Below, piece by piece: positions 32,859 to 32,951 of a DNA stretch of 32,951 nucleotides (positions are counted from its first letter, which is position 1; the number at the start of each line of letters is the position of its first letter). This DNA is from an uncultured Clostridia bacterium (GTDB lineage: Bacteria; Bacillota; Clostridia; Christensenellales; Borkfalkiaceae). The DNA lies in NCBI GenBank assembly GCA_947175485.1, contig CAMWMZ010000010.1, positions 1-32,951 of the forward strand. The letters are read 5' to 3'. The translations under genes and the position numbers were made by a program. The notes beneath the pieces were generated by a model that had not been told where the DNA came from, searched no databases, and saw only the letters and a program-made list of their open reading frames with translations.

Positions 32859-32925
32859 AAGTTACCTCAAAACTGCAAAAATTTTACAGTTATTTTATAA
32901 ACCTTTTTAAATCGAACTAAACAAT

Positions 32926-32951
32926 AAAAAAGCTCCGCTTTATTGCGGAGC
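32926..32951 (-). terminator. Terminator of an unseen minus-strand gene
   Basis: GCTCCGC (32932-32938) and GCGGAGC (32945-32951) form a 7-bp stem with a six-base loop. On the minus strand six T follow. The stem reaches the window edge and may be longer. Confidence 0.8.

Overview
The window reads as a chromosomal segment of an AT-rich Bacillota bacterium, most likely a Clostridia-type, possibly uncultured gut lineage. The support is the GlgC/GlgD glycogen operon, a T-box leader on thrS, WhiA next to MurB, a DnaE with an intact PHP motif, strong AGGAGG-type ribosome binding sites and TTGACA-N17-TATAAT promoters. Species cannot be named from the sequence. Almost everything is housekeeping. I see no CRISPR array, insertion sequence, prophage module or rRNA.

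Layout: leuS (minus) diverges from a T-box-controlled thrS (plus). An infC-rpmI-rplT operon with a riboswitch-like attenuator follows, then a SpoU/TrmH-type RNA methyltransferase and yebC, closed by a terminator at 7541-7569. Next is a plus-strand run: an orphan membrane-anchored solute-binding-like protein, murB, a PHP phosphoesterase, whiA and dnaE. After it come pfkA (structured leader) and a second sugar-phosphate kinase of the PfkB/1-phosphofructokinase family. A small cysteine-cluster protein, a MATE exporter behind a promoter-terminator cassette, a minus-strand tRNA-Thr(GGT) unit and a CDF metal exporter complete this half.

From 20423 most genes are on the minus strand: lexA, a tyrosine recombinase with a 34-bp loxP-like inverted repeat in its leader, the glycogen operon glgB-glgC-glgD-glgA-glgP, and htpG. 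A 58-residue cysteine-rich protein lies on the plus strand between lexA and the recombinase. The right edge holds the terminator of an unseen minus-strand gene.

How the parts fit: LeuRS, ThrRS, tRNA-Thr, IF3, L35, L20 and YebC serve translation. The thrS T-box (specifier ACC, acceptor bulge UGGA) matches the tRNA-Thr encoded here (anticodon GGU, 3' end UCCA). The glg genes form a complete synthesis and breakdown pathway from glucose-1-phosphate to glycogen and back. PfkA feeds glycolysis. MurB and WhiA link to wall synthesis and division, and DnaE and LexA to replication and DNA damage. The least explained items are the recombinase with its palindromic site, two short cysteine-cluster proteins, structured leaders upstream of the solute-binding-like gene and pfkA, and the lysine/threonine-rich N-terminal extension of GlgA.
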